From Cornus controversa (taxonomy: Eukaryota > Streptophyta > Magnoliopsida > Cornales > Cornaceae), in assembly GCA_026545225.1 (NCBI GenBank), contig CM048845.1, positions 32,602,501 to 32,666,500 of the forward strand: a stretch of 64,000 bases of DNA. Reading direction: 5' to 3'. Below are positions 20,358 to 32,548 of the stretch, one piece after another. Positions within the stretch are counted from its first letter, which is position 1, and each line of letters begins with the position of its first letter. The notes beneath the pieces were generated by a model. The model was given only the letters and a program-made list of their open reading frames with translations, ran no database searches and had not been told where the DNA came from. A program made the translations under genes and the position numbers.

Positions 20358-21907
20358 GTTTGGAAGTAAATGAAATTTGTAATGAAAATCGTATTATACC
20401 ATATTTGTCCTTGTCAAAATAATAAATAGAAAATTTGTTTTAAAATAAGATTATATAATTCTAAAATAATAAAATAAGTCAATAAAAAAATTAATAAATA
20501 TCAACAACAAATTATAGTAGTGGACACACAATATATTCTTATTACACAATTATAACCATATAATGATGAAGGCTATTTTAGTCTAATTCATAAATGTACA
20601 AAAAGTTTCTTTTTTTGTCACCATTATCCCAAAAGTAACGTCGACCGCACCACAATCACCCCCAACAATTGGTGTCACCACCACCATTACCACCCACCCG
20701 CCACCACCACCTCCACAACCATCACCACCATCCCCATCCCCATGCCCACAACCACCGCCACTGCCAAGTGTATTTTGGAGATTAAACCACCATCAGCATC
20801 ATCACAATCAGTAGCACCACCAGCATGCCCACACCAATAATAATCTATGGCGCAATAACCACCACTCTCACCCCCACAAACACAACCACTACTCCTACCC
20901 CTACAACCACCATAATTGTTTTAAATTACAAGAATGTCTATGGTTTTTATGGGTGTCATGTTTTAATGGGGTTATTTTTGTCCAATAACAATTTGGGAGA
21001 AACTTATCTGCACCCGTGAAAGAGGAGAGGTTAGCTTTTTCCATTATAATATAGTTTACATTTTTTAAAAATAACAAATTAATAAAATTTTCAGATTGTC
21101 TTAGACTTGTAAATATCTTAAAATCATCATTGTGATCTTTACGTTTGTCTCATCTTTGTCTTTGTCCCATATGAATGGGAGTTGGTCACATGAATTCTTG
21201 TTCTCCAATCTTTTCTATTACATACCATTTTCCTTACAATATTTAATTTAAAATTATAATATAGTTTTTGTAAAGTTGTACTATTTTAAATATTTTAAAA
21301 TATCTTTTAGATTATCTTATAACCAATTTTATAATTCCCTTCTTTGTTTGGTAAGACAATGAAACAAAGAAAACAAAGAAAGGCCGAGAAAGTTGTTTCC
21401 TTTTGTTTGAGCGAAAATGGACATATTTTTAAAACATTTTCTTTTCTTCCATCCTTTTTCCCTCTAGAACTTCTATGGAACACAAGAATGCTCGTGAAAT
21501 GTTCCTTTAGTGAATTTTATATTTTTTGTTTTCATGGAACTCACGTGAAGTGCAATCCTTGTCTGGCAAAGAAAACTGCATGCCCTGTTGTGAGAAAGAA
21601 TACAAAAATATAACCCTACTTAATCTATGCTTCTTTCAACAACCAAAGCCATACATTGCACAGAGAAATTATTAGGAACTCGGGACCATTGTTCCCACGC
21701 CAATCATAAAGTGACAAGTAAGCAAAAATTTGAGAGTTACAAAGATTGGATGTGTGCAGAAATTAGTGGCATCCCATGATTGGCTGCCATGTGTCATCTT
21801 CTGGCTAGAAATCTGAAAATGCCCTTTTGCAGAGGCTATTTTGGGGATTATCTCATTCATAATTTCACTATATTTATTCCATTGGATAAAATGATGTCAC
21901 TTTATCC
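20358..21907. other. Intergenic; CCA-rich low-complexity block, no gene recognised
   Basis: From about 20640 to 20920 the plus strand is an irregular run of CCA/CAC trinucleotides; the Thr/Pro frame there is low complexity rather than a gene. The remainder is AT-rich with an internal weak repeat (TTATAATATAGTTT near 21045 and 21257). Short open frames (for example 21344-21613) resemble no family. Confidence 0.5.
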
Positions 21908-22147
21908 AAAAGACTGTTTTGCCCCTGGGTTAGGATTGGTCGAAAAGGATGTCTGGAGCAAAAATGTGCCAATATTAGTGTCCTAAGGTTTTTGGACCCT
22001 ACGGTCATGATGGTGAGGTCCATTCATCAATTAGGCACTTGATTTTTAGTTAAACTTTTTGATTGACCGGTTTGACCCCGAATTTGGGTTTCGATCAAAG
22101 GAGTGTTCAAAGTGGAAATGTGCCAATATTACAGTGTGCTCTAGGTT
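21908..22147 (+). repeat. Tandem-repeat part of an old chromovirus-type LTR (left piece)
   Basis: Two imperfect units share AATGTGCCAATATTA, TTTTTGGACC and ATGGTGAGGTCCATTCATCA. The second is broken after CTCTAGGTT and resumes at 25199 with AGATTTTTTGGACC, which shows that the DNA between is an insertion. With 25199-26521 and 39571-40126 it forms one scattered older LTR. Confidence 0.55.
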
Positions 22148-22899
22148 TGTCACACCCCGAATTTTCGAAGAGAAATTTAGGATGTGAAAAACAAATCAAA
22201 AAAAAAAAAAAAAGAAAGAGAATTCTAAAGTTCCAAACAGTCCTTTAATTACATAAAGTCCTGTACAACATTCTACTACGATAGAAGATAATGTTAAATA
22301 CATTTTTTCCTTACAATTCTCAAAATAATACAAGTGATCTGCCTCACAACGTGAACATAAATAAATATTTAACAGTTCATCTGCTAACCCTTCCAATGGT
22401 TTTACCAAAACCTGACATGTCCTGTATCAGCAGCCTAACCTGCAAAAATCTAGGGAGAAGTGAACTCAAAGCTTAACAAAGATATGCTGAAAAATCTTTC
22501 ATTATTTCATCAAGTTGACTTTTGTATCATAATCTCAAAATAATTTAAAATTTATATTTCAATAAATAATATATTCACATTCCATAGTTTAATCATAAAT
22601 CATTTAACATTTAAATTTAAATGCACAAAAAAATATCATCAAGTACAATTAAACCCATAATTCGTACACATAAAATAACACAATTTAAATGTACAAATTA
22701 ATCAACAAGTATGCATTTAATTGCACAAAATATTATCAAGCACACACGAACATATCAATAAATGATACACATAAAATAATACAACAATTACACTGCACCA
22801 TCAATAACGCGTAAAAATCTACAACACAACCACATTTAACATTCACAATTTAAATTGCACAACATAAATTTAAATAAAGTAATTTAAATCACTAAATCC

Positions 22900-22901
<2 letters not shown>

Positions 22902-22935
<34 letters not shown>
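22902..22935. repeat. (TA)n microsatellite
   Basis: Thirty-four bases of TA repeat in the solo LTR. Confidence 0.95.
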
Positions 22936-22939
<4 letters not shown>

Positions 22940-23505
22940 AATTTACTACACAGAAAAACCACGTATGCATATTTATAATAAAACATACGTAAATTAAATA
23001 TATGCGAATAGGGAAAGAGAGCAAGTATCAACTTGCCTCGGGTTTTTATCCGGAAGCCCGCGAATCCATTGTCGATCCAGAAATCCAAAGCCCACAATTT
23101 CTGGCCCAGTCCAATTCACAAAGCCCAATTAGACCAGCCCAATCTTTGTTTCATTTATTTGGCCCATTCTGTATTGGACCAAATATCAAAGCCGAATACT
23201 GCCTAAGCCAAAATTTCAAGCCCAATTTTAATTAGGCCCAATTTAATTCAGATATTGTGAACCAACCCAATTAAATTCTCAGGCCCATAATTCAATTGCC
23301 CAATCAAAATTTCAAACAACCCATTATCATTCACCATCACCCAAGTTCACAACCGTGAACCCACCAAGGAGACCCATGTGACTAGCCTAAGTACTAAACC
23401 CATCTCGAAACCAACCTTCAGCCACAAGAACTGGTTCAAGAACAACACCAGTAGCCTCAGCATCTGACTTGACAAATTGAAACTTCTCCACACTGTTTAT
23501 TGCAT

Positions 23506-23717
23506 GAGAAATGCTAAACGTCATGAAATTATTTCATGAATTTTATCATGAATGATGTGGCAGGTAACGTGGAGAGTTAGTATTGGTGGGATTCGGTGAT
23601 AATATCATGGGACTTTGTGTATGGGGGGAATCCCACCAATACTAACTCTTCACGTTACCTGCCACATCATTCGTGATACAAATTCATGAAATAATTTCAT
23701 AATATGTAGCATTGCTC
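23506..23717. mobile_element. Mutator-type foldback MITE (212 bp, 9-bp target duplication)
   Basis: Long near-perfect inverted arms (about 80 bp each) surround a short loop around 23600-23625. The ends are GAGAAATGCTA and, reverse-complemented, GAGCAATGCTA. Flanking TTATTGCAT occurs perfectly at 23497-23505 and 23718-23726, the nine-base duplication typical of MULEs. Non-coding. It inserted into the 3-kb solo LTR, so it is younger than that LTR. Confidence 0.88.
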
Positions 23718-25086
23718 TTATTGCATAGCCTAGTTAACTACATCTAAGCTCACCAACATGTGACCAACTCAACAAGCTATACATGCACCTTTACAACACC
23801 AAACCTTCACCACCTCAGCCGCATGAAAGAGACCCACCATCTTTAACGGAACAGTCTCCCAAACTAGCCTCACCATAGCTGCCATTGAGTCCAGCCAAAA
23901 TCTCAATCCTATCAAACTGAGCACCTCCTTCAACATTACACCCACACCACTCTTTGCCATTCCATAGGTAGTTCTCATTAGGAGAAGACAGGGTTCTGTA
24001 AATACTGGTGTAGATGATTCATGCAACTTTTGATACGTTCAAAAATGATTCAAGATGGACGATGAATAGAATGAAACATAGCATGGTTCTGTCTACAAGA
24101 TCGGCGATGAAGATGGTTGTGAACTGAGAACACCGGTGACCCCTTCGGTAGCAAAAGAAGGCCACCCAAAACAGTCGTGCACCTCCTTCACCCACCATCA
24201 TCATCTTCATCGCCGACATGTAGAAAACCCACCATAATCAGATGTGAACCCACCGTGGCCAAACCACACTATAGCAACATCATCACCCTCACAGCACCAC
24301 CTTGAACTGCCGCCATAATCCGAACATCCATAGCCATCTGACGACACCTAAGCCTCCAAGAAACCCAACCGGCACCTCACCGTCGCGATCAGCCAACCTC
24401 CCCATGTACAGGCCTACACCGACGACACCATGCATGGCTGTCAAGCCCCATCACCATGGCCTCCATCCGAGTTAACCCAGCCACTGCCGAGAGATTCCAC
24501 CACCAGTAGCATCTTCTGCTACTCATTGTCGGAGCTGACTTCGGCAGCCATGATCACTTGAAGATCCATCGGAGAGAGAGAGAAACCCACCTAGCCTTTC
24601 CGGAACTGCCACCCCGACATCAACTACCCAGCTATAAACCCCAATGACGGCAGCCATAATCGAGCCTACAACCACCATCTACCTTCCTGTTCAACCACTG
24701 GGCATCACCACCATGGACCCAAACAGCCCACAGCCGCTGCCCCCTCTCTATCTCGGCTATTCTTTCTCTCCCTAAAATTTTTCTTTTCTCCCTCCGCGGT
24801 TTTTCTCTTTTTAGCTTTTCTTTTGGCCCGTTCCCCTTTTTATCAACTTTCATAAGATATACATAATTACATATATTTAAAGAAGCCCACTCCTAGCATT
24901 TGAAGGATTCATATCACCTATAAATACTACTTTTGGTCCACTAGTTTCAACTAATATTAGTGGTGAGATACATATATTGTATGTATGGTGGATGCCTATA
25001 TATATATATATATATATCTCTATTTATATATTATACATATCCACTTTATATATGCATCCATCCATATATAATCATCTATATATATC

Positions 25087-25089
<3 letters not shown>

Positions 25090-25127
<38 letters not shown>
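25090..25127. repeat. (AT)n microsatellite
   Basis: Thirty-eight bases of AT repeat near the right end of the solo LTR; shorter TA runs lie at about 24999. Confidence 0.95.
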
Positions 25128-25129
<2 letters not shown>

Positions 25130-25198
25130 AATATTGTAATTCAAACTCAAACCCAAATTAAAATTAAATGACCTCAAAATTACGGGGTATTAATTACA

Positions 25199-26521
25199 AG
25201 ATTTTTTGGACCTTTCGAACATAATGGTGAGCTTCATTCATCAATTCGGTGATCGGTTCTTCGGTTAACTTTTTGGGTTCACTAGTTTGTCCATATTTGG
25301 GGATAGGGCGAAATCGGGTGTTCAGGAAAACTCGAGATCCTCATGATGAGTAGTATTTTTTGGATTTTTTGATGTTGATGGACTCATTAGTGAAACCCGT
25401 TTGCCTTTCGGACAAACAAATTGCAAACTAAAATTTTAAAATGACTGTTTGATCCTTGTTTAGGGTTTAGGCTGAATCGAAATGTTCGGGAGAGCTATTG
25501 ATTCCCATCATTAATGTTTTATAATGTTTTGAGGCCTAATGGACACAATGGTGAAGTTATTTTTTGATTTAACGATCAGAATGACGATTGTTTGTTTTGG
25601 GCAGTCTATCCGGGACCTATCTAGTCTACTCTTAGAAAAGCGGGATCCAAGCTACATGCTCATACTTTTAGGATTTGGGATGGAAATGGGTGGTCAAAAT
25701 GGGGTGTTTACAGCTGCCCCTCTTTGTTTGAATGTAAAGATCTGAAATTTTATTTATTTATTTATTTATTTTCTAAAAAAGGAGTATAGATAGATATGGA
25801 CATGTTTTATTCATGATTTACATATGTGGGGACTCATTTAGAGGTTCAATGAGTTTTCAGAACCATTTGGCTCATTTTGAATTTTTGGGGTCAACGGGGC
25901 CTAGGACGCAAGTCGGGTGGGCTCGAAAAATTGGATATTTTTTTGAAAAATCTTATTTTTGATTTTAAACCAATTGAAATGTTAGGAGAGATGTAGAATT
26001 TATTTTGGGACCACAACCGCTTTCAGAGTCAAAAACGAAGGTCGGAAGATACATTAAGTGAGGTAAGGGTGTTTTGGTCATTTTGCACCATGGGACTTAT
26101 AAGTGTCAAAATAAAAATATTTTAAGCCATTTCTGTCCCTCTAAACTACCATATCACTCTATTCTCTTTTAATTTCTCTCCCTTCTCTATAAGATTTGGA
26201 GGTTGCCGGTGAAGGGAAGTTTGTTCTATGTGATGAGGGCTTTGATTTGAACCGAATAAAGTTAGGTTTGAGTGACATTTGAGTTGGTGGATTTGAGGGT
26301 TTACTTGAGATTTAATCTCTTGAGGCAGGGGGTGTGTATTGTGTTTTTCAATACAAGTTCTATTTCATCTTAATGCATAAAATGTGAAGTTTTTATGTTA
26401 TATTTGAACATTTGAGATTTTATAATGAAATTCATAATTTAAATTGATGCATTTTTGTTTTCTTTGGCAGAAAGTTGTTGAAATGTGATTTGGAATGTGT
26501 TTCTTATATTTATATGCCATA
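25199..26521 (+). repeat. Old chromovirus-type LTR, middle piece
   Basis: Continues the LTR interrupted at 22147. Near 26050-26170 it has ATTAAGTGAGG, GTGTTTTGGTCATTTT, a TTATAA box and CT-rich leader. These are homologous to the promoter block of the 13-kb chromovirus LTR (there on the minus strand), so this LTR points to the plus strand. It is broken again at 26521 by that element and resumes at 39571. Confidence 0.5.
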
Positions 26522-26636
26522 TGTCACACCCTAATTTTTGAGTCATTGGAGATTCCGTCTCCGAGCTCGAATCTCGAGAGTGAACCTATCCATTTGTCTT
26601 AATAAACCATCTTAACCCTTAAATTACTGCGGAAAC

Positions 26637-28092
26637 TAATAAGTGTTGAATGTTTTACACTCTCGCGCCTTTACTTATGTATCTTGATCCCATAGCTGCA
26701 CATATTGTACAGTTTTTACGTATTTTTATATTTTTGATAATTTCAGGTTCAAACTCAGAATGTGGCGTAATTCGACTCCTTTATTAGTTCAACAATGCAT
26801 TCCTAATTCCTATCATCCTTCATAGAGAATCTACATTAAGGAATAGTGAATGGCTGGTCAAGACCGGAGTCGTAAAGTTAGAAAGTTGAATATCTGCAGA
26901 AGAAGGAGGATCGATGCATCGAAACCTTTAGTTCGATGCATCACAGCTTTGATGCATCGAAGTCCCTACTTCAATGCGTCATCCGAACCTACTGAAGATA
27001 TTTTTCTGCAGATATTTTCTCCACTTGCCACTTGTCTAATTTTGCTTGGATAAAGTCTTGCATGAAATTTCTATGATATTTTGAGCCTCAGATTAGTTAT
27101 ATAGCTAGAGAATATGTAATAAACAAAAAATATAGACAATTCTTGTAATAGAGAGCATAATTTAGAATTCTAGAGAGAGAAAGTGAAGTTCTAGAGAGGG
27201 AAAGCTTCAAAGAGGGCTTTGTAAGGCCTTGAAGACCATCTTGAGCATAGGACCATCTCTGTGTATGGAGTGCTTCTAGCCCACTATGATCAACTAATCC
27301 TTCTCTAGGGTTTTAATTGACAAGCTCTAACTTTATAAATATGTTCTAACTTCAATGAATTGAGAATTTTTATGCATATGATGTATATGTCTCTTGCCTT
27401 GAGCCTTATATATATATATAAGTTTACAATTTTTTTCATGTTCATGTGTGGTGATTTATCTTCTTGTCTTAGAATGCTTAAATTCCTCACATGATCTTCA
27501 AACACTTGTATGTTTCACAAAGACTACAAGTGATGGCTTGAGACTAGTTTTTACTATAACATGCATAGCTAGATTTGCATACTCTATGCTTAGAGAAGGT
27601 GATTTTGCTTCAATTAGGTAAGTAGGTAGGTAGGAAAATCATGTGACAATAATTTTACTACAAGTAGGTAATTAGGTAAATAAGAAAAATTATGATTTTT
27701 GAAGATGAATTATAGTATATTAAGGTGTGTGTATTCTCTTGATGACGCCGTTGTAGGTGGGACTTGTCAACGCGTCATTACTACACATGTGCATGAATTC
27801 TCCCAATTTATTATAAGTGTGACATACTACGAGGTTAGCGGGAAAGTCTAACCCTAGTCCTTAATTCTTCTCTCAACCCTTGTATTTAAATTACTTTTAT
27901 GCTTTCAAAGTAGAGTAAGCAACAACCAACACGGTTGTGATTTAAACAAGAACCAAACTTTAACCTTTAGCGAGTATACCTACATAGTCTCTGTGGGATT
28001 GACACCCTCGACTTAGAGCCCTATCCTTCAAGAATTCGTTCTATTGCGAGTGGTAAATTTATAAATTGCGAGTAATGCAACCACACACAACA
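26637..28092 (+). mobile_element. Athila-type solo LTR, forward orientation
   Basis: The chromovirus LTR is homologous on both sides (..GGAAAC | TTAATCACAT..). The inserted 1456 bp begins TAATAAGTGTTGAATG (cf. TGATAGGCGTTGAATG in the 1917-3429 LTR) and ends with AGAATTCGTTCTATTGCGAG and ACACACAACA. Flanks GAAAC and TAAAC are a target duplication with one change. It is diverged from the other Athila-type copies. A cluster of TCGATGCATCGA-like palindromes lies at 26911-26960. Non-coding. Confidence 0.7.
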
Positions 28093-29821
28093 TAAACTTA
28101 ATCACATACATACGATTACCTACGTATTACTCAACATCAATCATTCACTATGGGCCCCACACATGTACATCCAAACCTTACTCTCATTCTTAATCTTGTT
28201 ATGGACTGCAAGTTCTATTGATCAAAATCTACAATTTGATTAATCAAACTAGGTATTTTGATTAATCCTCTTTGGACCTTCGATTAATCGTAATGTCGAT
28301 TAATCGATGGTCTATCGAAGTGCCATTGAAATCACGCTGGAATTTGAAATCTAATACTATCGAACATTTTTTGATTGATATTTGTTTAATCAAAGTTGTT
28401 CGATTAATCGAAGAGGGGTCTCCGATTAATTGAAGGCAATTCGACTAAAAATCCTAATACTTCATACTTAAACAATTTCATACTCAATTTCATCCTCTAA
28501 CATACATACATTTTCCCTTGAAATATAACATATCTAAAGTAGTCTATAGTATGCATAACATGATCAATTCATAAAAATGACTTTCATACATAAATATACT
28601 TGAAACATATTTATTGAATACAAATCCATAGTTTGAGGTAGAAACGTCGAAACACAATGTTTCAAAAACTTATATCTCCTTATACAATTCTAAATGCACC
28701 ATGTCCACATCTCGAATGTGCATAACACCAAAACAACTCTAAAAAGAGTTCTCTTAACTCTAAGTTCAACTCATAGTTGCTCACCATCAACAACCTCCTT
28801 CCCATGCCCTGAAAGTGTTAATGTAGGGGAATAAGCAATTTTAACGGCTCGAAGAAATACGTTGTGCAATCCGCTCAAGTCCACATTTCATATCAATACA
28901 TAAACACAATTCAACATATGTTCCCCATCTACTTTGTACATGAGTTGCTTCCGAGATAACCCCCCTCCCCCCACCCCCACCCTCACACACACGCACAAAA
29001 CATGTCACATTTTGCATATATATTCACAAGTCTTGATACAATTCACCCACTTCATGTCCTATGTTCATTTCTAGCATGTCATTCAAGAAATCATATTGAC
29101 AAGTACAAACGTTCAACCCTTTCAAAAATTCACCACATTAAAACTAGGATCCAATATAATCACTAAAAATCTCATATATGCAATATACTTCATATAAGAC
29201 ATATACTAGCAATTCATGCATTCTATATCACACATTTATCATTTTTATTCAAGAAAACATATACATATCAATTTAAACAAGACTTTCATCTCGAGAGTTT
29301 ATAAGATTCATATATAATATGAAAACATTCATTTTATGCTATCAACATGAAATTAAACTTGGAAGGAAAGACACAACACACATACCCTACCTCAAGAGAC
29401 ATAATCTTTAGCTACCCCTCAAAATTATCAACACCAAAAATTTTCAAATTTCACTTTGTTCAGTTCCAAGCGATGCCCTCTCCACGTAGAATAAGCTCCC
29501 TTCTTCGACACCTTTCGAATCAAGTCTTAAGGGCTCCGAATCTTAGAGAGAAGCTAGAGAGCTTGTGTGGGAAGAGAGAATAGAGATATATAGAATTTTA
29601 GAGGGAGAAAACGGCTGTAAATATCTCTCCCTCAGATATTTATAAGCCCTAGGGCGCAAATGACCAAAACACTCCTAATCACTTAACGTACCTTCCTGAT
29701 CTCTGTTTTTGAATCTAAAAGTGGCTATGGCCTCGAAATCAACTCTATATCTCTTCTAAATTTCTAATTGGTCTATAACCAAAAATAAGATTTTTTAAAA
29801 AAATATTCGAATTCCCAAGCC

Positions 29822-30271
29822 TGTAATACACCGCTCCACCTGATGGTATGATATTGTCCGCTTTGGGCCTAAGCCCGCACGGTTTTGCTCTTGAGTTTTA
29901 CTCCAAAAGGCCTCATACCATTTTGGAGAGAACACACTACATATAAACACATCCTTTTCTCCACACCCAGGTGATCTGGGATTGAGCACCCTGTAGCCTG
30001 CCAGTGTGGTAGCTCAGCCTAGTGTCTCTTCTTGCAGCTGCCCACAAGGGTCACTACAATCTACCCCCCTACGAGACCCGACGTCCTCGTTGGCACACTT
30101 TCAGCTAGGTTCAGGTTCTAACACCAACTGTAATACCCCACTCCACCTGATGGTATGATATTGTCCGCTTTGGGCCTAAGCCTGCATGGTTTTGCTCTTA
30201 GGTTTTACCCCAAAAGGTCTTATACCATTTGGAGAGAACACACTACATATAAGCACATCCCCTTCTCCACC
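29822..30271 (-). mobile_element. TRIM copy, truncated
   Basis: Same family as the complete TRIM at 41162-41791. One terminal repeat (29822-30058, TGTAATACACCGCTCC...CACTACA) is followed by the purine tract (minus strand), a short spacer and a decayed primer site (GTTCTAACACCA for GCTCTGATACCA). The second repeat begins at 30129 and is cut near 30271. Confidence 0.72.
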
Positions 30272-30650
30272 GCGAGGTTAGAGTCTTGGGGTTTGGCTTT
30301 GGCAAACGTCTCCTCTCATCAGTTACAAAGTAGGAACTTATCCTCTTTTTCAAGATTCAATCTATGAACTTTTTAGACTCTAGTTGTTGGTTTTAATTTA
30401 GAGTTAAAAGCTCTTGTTCTTTCTAGTTAAGGGGTCCTTGGGTTACGGAACTTCCAAATTGTATTACCAGACACGTACTTATTCATTTAACGTTTATATT
30501 TTTAGATTTAGAGGAACTTTCCTTTCTGCTTTTAAAATTATTTCATTCCGTAATTTGTACTCTATGTTTGTTGCTACCAGTTGCATATATCTCTCAAGTT
30601 TTGTGTATAAGACTCACCACGTCATGAGCAAAAATTTGTTGGGGGGTATT
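30272..30650. other. Unidentified 380-bp segment next to the TRIM
   Basis: This sequence is absent from the sister LTR and is not part of the intact TRIM copy. It has no recognisable coding, repeat or RNA signature. It may be DNA carried in with or inserted into the truncated TRIM. Confidence 0.4.
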
Positions 30651-30869
30651 TTAGGACCCACCCGACCCCCCATCCTGGTCCCAACGACCCAAAATTTAAA
30701 AATGAGCCAAATGACTCACAAAACTATCCGGACCTCTAAACATGTCTCCACATATTTAAATTACATTTAAAACATATGCAAATCAATTTATAATCCTATT
30801 TTAAAAAATAATTAAATAAAAAAAATTCGGATCTCTACAACCTCCCCACCTTAGGAGATTTCGTCCCCG

Positions 30870-32543
30870 AAATCGAACACACCTTATGAAAGAAACAAGT
30901 CTGGGTACCTGGAGTGAACTTCTTGGTCTCGTTACTAAGTGGCCTCTTTTAGTTCGTGGTGCCTCCACAAAACCTTGACCAATGAAATGGTCTACCCCTC
31001 AACACTTGATCTCTAGTGTCAAGAATCTCTATTGGTCGCTTCTCATACGACACATCTTCCTTAACATCATTGTCTGTCCAACCCAAAATATGTGACAGAT
31101 CCGATTCATAGTTCCTCAACATAGAAACATGAAAGACATTATAAACACCTTAAAGAACAATAGGCCACTTCACCAATGCACTCCAAAATCTCAGAGGATC
31201 CAATAAACCACAGCAATAACTTGCCACTCTTTCTAACCCTCATCAACCCCTTACGTGGAGAAACCTCAAGAAACACATGGTCCCCCACCTCAAATGACAA
31301 AGGTCTCCTCTTCTGATCGACATAGCTCTTCTGTCTACTTTGTGCCATGACCACCATTGTCGAATTAATTTGATATTTTCCGTAGCCTCGTGGACTATAT
31401 CCAATCCCAAGGCAGCTATCTCCCCCACCTCGGTCTAACAAATTGGTGACCTACACGGCCTACCATACAATACCTTAAAATGAGTCATCTCAATGTTAGC
31501 TTTGTAACTATTATTGTAAGCAAACTCCACCAATGGCAAATGGTCTTCCCAATTTCCTCTGAAACCTAGGATATAAGCTCTCAACATATCCTCTAATGTA
31601 TGAATGGTACGCTCCAACTGACTATTAGTCTGAGGATGAAAAGTTATATTGAAGTACAACCCCATATCAAGGGCTAGCTGAAAACCCTATCAAAACCGTG
31701 AAGTAAACCTAAGATCCTTGTCCGAAATAATAGCTTCATAATCTGCTCCACATATAGCTTACTGATCTTCTTCACACCATCCATGATCCAAATAGGCAAA
31801 AAATGAGCTATCATAGTCAATCTATTGACTATGACCCACACGACATCATGTCCTTTCTATGACCTCAAAAATTTTATCACGAAATCCATAGTGATATGCT
31901 CCCATTTCCATTTCGTTGCTCGCAATGGTTGCAACAAACCAGCCAATCTTAACTGTTCAGCCTTAACTTATTGGCAAGTAAGACACTTAGCCACAAATTG
32001 AGCCACATCCTTTTTCATTCCTTTCCACTAATATTGGTGACTTAGGTTTTGATACATTTTTGTCCCACTGGGATGTACCGTAAGCCAAAAATAATAATTT
32101 TTTTGAAAAATACCCTTCCTACACGAGTTAGGCACATATATCTTCCCTTTGAACCACAAAATTCCATACAAATGTAAGGTCTAATCTTCTACAACTTCAT
32201 CACTCGAAATCTGAGTGTGAATAGCCTTCATTTCTTCATCTTGCCCTTATGCTTCAATTACCTCACTGACTAGAGTTGGTTGAGGAACAAGGCTAAACAA
32301 GGCAATCAGTTCACAATCATCACTGAAGTACAAGCCCATTTTTGTTATGTCCTCCATCATTTTCTATTCTTGAATAGCAATGCTAGCTAAAGTTCCACGT
32401 GATTTTCTACTCAAAGCATTGGTTACCACATTGGCCTTTCCCGGGTGATACTGAAGGTCAAAATCATAATCCTCTATGTATTCTACCCATCTCCGTTGCC
32501 TAGAGTTCAAATCATTTTGAGAGAAGAGATATTTGAGACTCTT
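30870..32543 (-). pseudogene. Chromovirus pol, part 2: RNase H end, integrase, chromodomain
   Basis: Minus-strand continuation of pol after the solo LTR insertion. RNase H ends with [20 protein letters not shown] and [19 protein letters not shown] (32543-32364). The integrase zinc and core region is degraded. Its late part is clear: FHPQTNSQLERTIHTLEDML and GNWEDHLPLVEFAYNNSYKA (31665-31435), then RRPLSFEVGDHVFLEVSPRK. The C-terminus has VFHVSMLRNYESDLSHIL, SYEKRPIEILD and, in a shifted frame, ISLVKVLWRHHELKEAT with the Trp codon now a stop, then RYPDLF: a chromodomain, which steers integration to modified chromatin. Many stops. Confidence 0.83.
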
Positions 32544-32548
32544 GTGAT

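Larger units (their letters stand above)
22148..25198 (-). mobile_element. Solo LTR of a Ty3/chromovirus-type element (about 3.05 kb)
   Basis: Begins TGTCACACCCCGAATTTT and ends AAAATTACGGGGTATTAATTACA-like, the inverted ends common in plant chromovirus LTRs. AGGTT (22143) and AGATT (25199) are the flanking target duplication with one change, and the surrounding tandem repeat is continuous across it. No primer site, polypurine tract or coding domain is present, so it is a solo LTR. Minus orientation is inferred from a TATA-like AAAAAGGGG and a purine-rich start region near 24.84 kb. It contains a Mutator-type MITE and two (TA)n tracts. Short open frames inside are not genes. Confidence 0.6.
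26522..30839 (-). repeat. 3' LTR of the chromovirus, inflated by insertions
   Basis: Homologous to 37164-39570 from TGTCACACCCTAATTTTTGAG to TTCGGATCTCTACA. It is interrupted by a solo LTR (26637-28092) and by a TRIM-plus-unknown segment (29822 to about 30650). It lacks the roughly 500 bp at about 38013-38510 of the other LTR. Clusters of the palindrome CGATTAATCG lie at 28281-28412. Confidence 0.8.

Noticed and set aside
24632..24853. Basic 73-residue minus-strand frame as a coding exon
   Set aside because: It is the purine-rich transcript-start region of the solo LTR; its Lys/Arg/Glu content comes from an AG-rich tract.
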